From the NCBI GenBank assembly GCA_026008535.1, contig BRKX01000014.1, forward strand, positions 5,951,001-6,015,000: a stretch of DNA of 64,000 bases. The letters are read 5' to 3'. Shown piece by piece: positions 61,378 to 64,000 of the stretch; position 1 is the first letter of the stretch; each line of letters opens with the position of its first letter. The notes under the pieces were generated by a model. The model searched no databases. It saw only the letters and a program-made list of their open reading frames with translations, and had not been told where the DNA came from. The stretch is from Perilla frutescens. Taxonomy: Eukaryota; Streptophyta; Magnoliopsida; Lamiales; Lamiaceae. The translations under genes were made by a program, and so were the position numbers.

Positions 61378-64000
61378 TCTCATGTATCCTCTATTCAATA
61401 TGAAACTATATAATAACAGGTATATATTGAAATCAAAAATTGAAATCTTACATCGATCATAACACAAACAATAAAAGTATCGGCCTATCTTACACGTGAA
61501 AAGCAATACGTGAGAAGCTAGCTAGAATTGGTGGACATGCCACACATTAATGTGCTAGTAGAATTAATTTCGACTAAAGAATATGAGATTTGTGAATTAT
61601 TAAAAAATCACATTAAAATCAGAATAATGTTGCATTTGATCATCTCCAGCAATTGCAACAGAATTGCGTTGGGTGCTAATTTTGTGTGCTAATCTGCATC
61701 GCCAAAAATAGCGTTACACTGTTTTCAATCCATTTTTTTATAAATTTATTGTGTGTCAAAGTGTGTGTATATACTATATATTAGAAATGGAATTTTCTTT
61801 TGCATTATTATTATTATTATTATTAATTGTAGCTTTTATTTTTCATTTATTCAAATAAATTTTGAATATGACCAGAAATTGTGAATTTAATTTTTCATTG
61901 ATAAATATCTTATTAAATAAAATGTCATATGTATAGTATGTTAGCAATTATAAAATAATAAAAAAATTTGTGGAATATTCTTATTTAGTGTCGATTATGC
62001 ACTAGTTTCACACTATTTCAGAACGAAATATGCACTAATAGCATAGTGCTGGAGATGCTCTTACAGGTACGTGATATATGTGAGAGTTTACTGATGGTGT
62101 AGTAATTAAGTGATATGTGAACTCTCATGTATCCACTATTCAAGGTGAAAATAATAAATATTTATGAACCAGAGCCAAAATCTTGTAATGCTCGTAAATA
62201 CAAACAATAAATATGAATACCGGCATACGTCTTACACATGGAAAGCACTACATGCGGAGATTTCGTAGAGTTGTTTAACACATCAATTATCACACATTAA
62301 TATCTCCGTGGTGTAAAAATTAATTTTTCAGATAAAGAATACAATATTTATGAAATATTAAAAAATCAACTATAGATATATGTCTTTCCGTTCATGGAGC
62401 TTTTTAAATACGATACAAATCATTAATCAGCTTTATAAATGATTTAAAAAATACTCTAAATATCTTACAAATTAAAATTAGCACACATTTTGTACTTTTG
62501 AAAATGAAGAAAAATATTTAACTAGAAAAACGACGCGGCGGATTATATTTAACAAGAAAAACGACTGGTTAATTAATACTCTAAAATCTTACAAAATAAA
62601 ATTAGCATATTTTTTGTACTTTTCAAAATGAAGAAAAATATTTAACAAACTTTATGAACATAATAGAAATTAATATTCAATTGACATTTATAATCATTTT
62701 GTTGCAAATATTTGGTCCACCTAGGTCTCTCACGATTAATATAGGGAGAAGATATTCAATTGTATTTCATATATATATATTACCTCTTTCTAATGAGGCT
62801 TGATGTTTACAATAATTTAATGTAGCATGCTAATTATTAATATTGGAAATGACGTGTAAATGGCTATGATCATATGAAAAATACGCATTAAATATAGCAA
62901 TATAACTATATGATTTGAACATTCAAAGAAGAAATGTTGGACCAAATATTTGTGGGGAGTATTTTTACGCATTCAATTTAGGAACTCATTATTCACTATT
63001 CAACATCATGAAAATAAAAGATATGTACTTTGAAACAAAAATCAAAATTTTACCACGCTCGTAAATACAAATAATAAATATGAATATTGGTCCCCTTCTT
63101 ACACATGAGAAACAATATTATATGCGGTAGAGTTGGTGAATACATCACACAATAACGCCATATTTCGGATAAAACATACTAGATCTACAAAATATTAAAA
63201 AATGGAGTATTCTCTTTTCTAGTTTATGAGACTTGAAATGCGGTATTCTAAAATATTCTAACGAGTTTAAAAATATTCTAAAAATTTCACAAATGAAATT
63301 AGAACGCATTTTGTACTTTAAAAATGTAAGAAATTATGAACAAATTTTACAAATATAAGAAAAATATTTAAATGGCACTCATCACTTAAATATAATAAAA
63401 AAAATTACTGAGTAGATTCAATTTTCACAGTTTACTTCACCTCCTTACAAAAACATTAAACATCCCAACAAATTTATTCAAACACATTAAAAACCAATAA
63501 TACCATAATGCTACTTTACACACTAGGATACACCCCCTAATGTTATCATATAAACTCATATATTCGCTATTTAATATGAAAATAATATATACTTTGAACC
63601 AAAAATCGAAATATTACAACGCTCGTAAACACAAACAATAAGTCCGAATATCGATCACCTTCTTACACGTGGGGGAGATGTACATGCGAAAATTAAGTAG
63701 AGTTGGTGAACACATCACACAATAACGTGATACTTCGGATAAAGCACACGAGATTTAAGAAGTATAAAACAATCGAATATTTCTTTTAACACTTTTCGAG
63801 GCTTAAAACGCGATATAAATCGTCAGCTTTATGAACGGTTTCAAAAATATACTAAAATCTTACAAAATAAACTAGAACGTATATGTATATTCCTACTTTG
63901 AAAAAAAATTGTACAAAATTATTAACAAATCTTATACAAACATAATAAAAATATTCAAATGGAATTCATCGTTGACATACGATTGTAAAAAATTAAAAAA
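61378..64000 (+). repeat. Diverged tandem array, at least four units
   Basis: A core of about 230 bp recurs at 61378, 62123, 62983 and 63552. Each has, in order, a CTATTCAA/CTATTTAA-type word, a TTGAAACAAAAATC-like word, CGCTCGTAAATACAAA, CTTACACATG, GTAGAGTTGGTGAA, CACACA(A/T)TAA and a final ATTAAAAAAT. A second module (CTAAAATCTTACAAAATAAA ... TTTGTACTTT ... AAAATATTTAA) follows units 2 to 4, and twice after unit 2 (62452 and 62578). The last two units are 569 bp apart. The array runs off the window. Confidence 0.8.
61638..62062. mobile_element. MITE inserted in the tandem array
   Basis: Inverted ends CATCTCCAGCA on the left and GAGCATCTCCAGCA read inward from the right; this wording is common at plant MITE ends. 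It separates unit 1 from unit 2 and explains much of their larger spacing. Target duplication not resolved. Confidence 0.6.

Overview
This is a nuclear chromosome window from a dicot plant. It carries eight plant genes with ordinary GT-AG introns, embedded in AT-rich intergenic DNA full of MITEs, SINEs and LTR elements. The style would suit an asterid, possibly Lamiales, but that is only a guess. I see no rRNA, tRNA, CRISPR or bacterial-type features. A 500-N assembly gap lies at 27194-27693.

Genes, left to right: (1) the 3' half of the histone acetyltransferase GCN5/HAG1 (+, 208-3375), entering from the left edge; (2) V-ATPase subunit F (+, 5695-7842); (3) the splicing factor BUD31/G10 (-, 10827-9981) with a 1.3-kb 5'UTR intron; (4) a bHLH transcription factor of the UNE12/bHLH7 clade (+, 14056-16661); (5) an organellar single-stranded-DNA-binding protein of the OSB family (+, 28481-30689), which has two apparent +1 frameshifts in exon 1, next to a 646-bp ATT microsatellite and the gap; (6) an Aux/IAA repressor (-, 32346-31519), convergent with OSB; (7) the SSU-processome WD40 protein UTP18 (+, 47590-49293); (8) an MRS2/CorA magnesium transporter (+, 51865-54033). 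They are independent, mostly housekeeping genes and do not form a pathway cluster.

Mobile DNA: a nearly complete Ty3/gypsy element (20004-25551, minus orientation, TSD TAAAA) whose LTRs are almost identical but whose gag-pol has six premature stops and two frameshifts; a Mutator-like non-autonomous element with a perfect 10-bp flanking repeat (37816-39112); a three-level nest of Stowaway, hAT-like and a second hAT-like element (44604-46206); a 5'-truncated LINE tail with an RNase H remnant (41604-42067); a SINE split by a Stowaway MITE (57940-58486); a 1.5-kb solo LTR with TSD TTTAT and internal tandem duplications that triplicate its TATA box (58804-60318); two short tRNA-like SINEs; several foldback MITEs; and a diverged tandem array that runs off the right edge (61378-64000).

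The most unusual observation is that BUD31 and UTP18, two unrelated genes 35 kb apart on opposite strands, share about 600 bp of homologous promoter, leader exon and beginning of the 5'UTR intron. This looks like a duplicated regulatory module driving two RNA-processing genes. I found no new protein-coding system in the window.
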